A stretch of 64,000 bases of DNA, from NCBI GenBank assembly GCA_016715995.1, contig JADJXF010000026.1, forward strand, positions 5,485-69,484, written 5' to 3'. Origin of the DNA: Flavobacteriales bacterium. GTDB taxonomy: Bacteria > Bacteroidota > Bacteroidia > Flavobacteriales_F > PHOS-HE28. How positions within the stretch are numbered: position 1 is the stretch's first letter; each line of letters starts with the position of its first letter. This document shows, one piece after another, positions 63,508-64,000 of the stretch. Below the pieces are notes generated by a model. It saw only the letters and a program-made list of their open reading frames with translations, was not told the origin of the DNA and searched no databases. Both the position numbers and the translations under genes were made by a program.

Positions 63508-64000
63508 AACTTGTGGGTGTGGCTGCGTCCGTCAATGAATTCAATGGTCATGAAGTACACTCCGGCAGGCAGGGACGAAACGTCCATGACCAGGTCGTGC
63601 AGGGCAGCGCCGCTATGCTCTATGGCGAGCGCGCCGTTCGGCGCACGCAGTTGCACGCGCTGCACGGCCACCGGGCCTTGTATGCGCACCAAACCATCGC
63701 TTGGGTTGGGGTATACGGCGATGGCACCACTCCCCAATTCGCTCATCCCGATATTGTAATCCACCAGCACTTCGTCAGTGAGGGTGCAGCCCATGACCGC
63801 GTCCGTTACCTGCACTGTGAAAAGCGTTGTGCTCATCAGCCCTTGCACCATCGGTGTGGGCGAAGTGGGGTCGTCCAAGTATTGCGTGGGCGACCACAGG
63901 TAGCTGTACGTGCCGGTTCCGCCGGTGGCCGCCACTTGCAGCGTGAGGCCCGGCACGTACGGCAGGTCATCACCGGCATCCACCTGCAACTGCGGCGGCT
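63486..64000 (-). CDS. T9SS type A sorting-domain protein, 5' part beyond the window
   Basis: The frame is open from the right edge to the stop at 63486, about 171 residues. Visible are a PKD/SprB-like repeat (VAATGGTGTYSYLWSPTQYLDDP) and the C-terminal sorting domain (IAVYPNPSDGLVRIQG...LPAGVYFMTIEFIDG). The start and most domains are outside. It probably forms a transcription unit with the FISUMP gene. Confidence 0.85.
   Translation of the reverse strand, partial: PPQLQVDAGDDLPYVPGLTLQVAATGGTGTYSYLWSPTQYLDDPTSPTPMVQGLMSTTLFTVQVTDAVMGCTLTDEVLVDYNIGMSELGSGAIAVYPNPSDGLVRIQGPVAVQRVQLRAPNGALAIEHSGAALHDLVMDVSSLPAGVYFMTIEFIDGRSHTHKLCATSVH

Noticed and set aside
63708..63714. GGGGTAT string as a third ECF promoter
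   Set aside because: It lies inside coding sequence on the opposite strand to its gene and has no TGTCAT 13 bases further on.

Overview
The window reads as a chromosome segment of a high-GC member of the Bacteroidota, most like the environmental Flavobacteriales. The reasons are the type IX secretion (T9SS) sorting tails on several giant surface proteins, TonB receptors with carboxypeptidase-like N-domains, a FecI/FecR pair ending in DUF4974, a DUF4249 lipoprotein, a complete Bat (aerotolerance) operon, fused E1 alpha/beta dehydrogenase, and -7 promoter boxes of the Bacteroidota form TAnnTTTG. This assignment is inference; no rRNA is present. Coding density is high and many neighbours overlap by a few bases.

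Layout. 1-8.7 kb: DHH phosphoesterase (cut by the left edge), two secreted proteins, ndk, DUF721, recF with a one-base frameshift, a fused E1 dehydrogenase, an esterase and an M1 aminopeptidase. 8.7-9.4 kb: a tRNA-Pro locus in which an intact tRNA is flanked by tRNA-Pro-like copies whose anticodon arm has been replaced by a GC palindrome, together with a small GIY-YIG nuclease gene and a truncated copy of it. 9.5-13.1 kb: a response regulator, a lipoprotein and a TPR histidine kinase. 13.3-17.7 kb: TonB receptor plus DUF4249 lipoprotein, then trxB. 17.8-22.4 kb: six tandem DUF6090 membrane-protein paralogs, one frameshifted. 22.5-27.4 kb: small housekeeping and envelope genes, including ribH. 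27.5-36.5 kb: moxR, DUF58 and the Bat genes. 36.5-41.6 kb: a 1686-residue beta-helix/Ig-repeat T9SS protein. 41.9-42.6 kb: tRNA-Arg, tRNA-Pro and tRNA-Ser, with the same palindrome-bearing tRNA-like fragments around tRNA-Arg. 42.7-46.8 kb: thiolase, NlpC/P60 hydrolase, a T9SS repeat protein and a copied remnant of the hydrolase 3' end. 46.8-53.3 kb: an ECF sigma / FecR / STN surface-protein operon and a TonB receptor that share a promoter motif. 53.3-64 kb: a 1670-residue T9SS type B protein, clpB, a FISUMP-domain protein and a T9SS protein cut by the right edge.

How parts work together. The ECF sigma factor probably drives its own FecR/STN operon and the downstream TonB receptor: both carry AGGGGTAT-N13-TGTCAT upstream. 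The 27.5-36.5 kb genes form one chain of overlapping reading frames, with MoxR as ATPase and BatA/B as VWA membrane partners.

The strongest candidate for an undescribed system is the tRNA-nested palindrome / GIY-YIG unit. It occurs in related form at two tRNA loci about 33 kb apart, always in the anticodon arm and always beside an intact tRNA of the same type. It looks like a nuclease-plus-palindrome mobile unit that targets tRNA genes while leaving a working copy.
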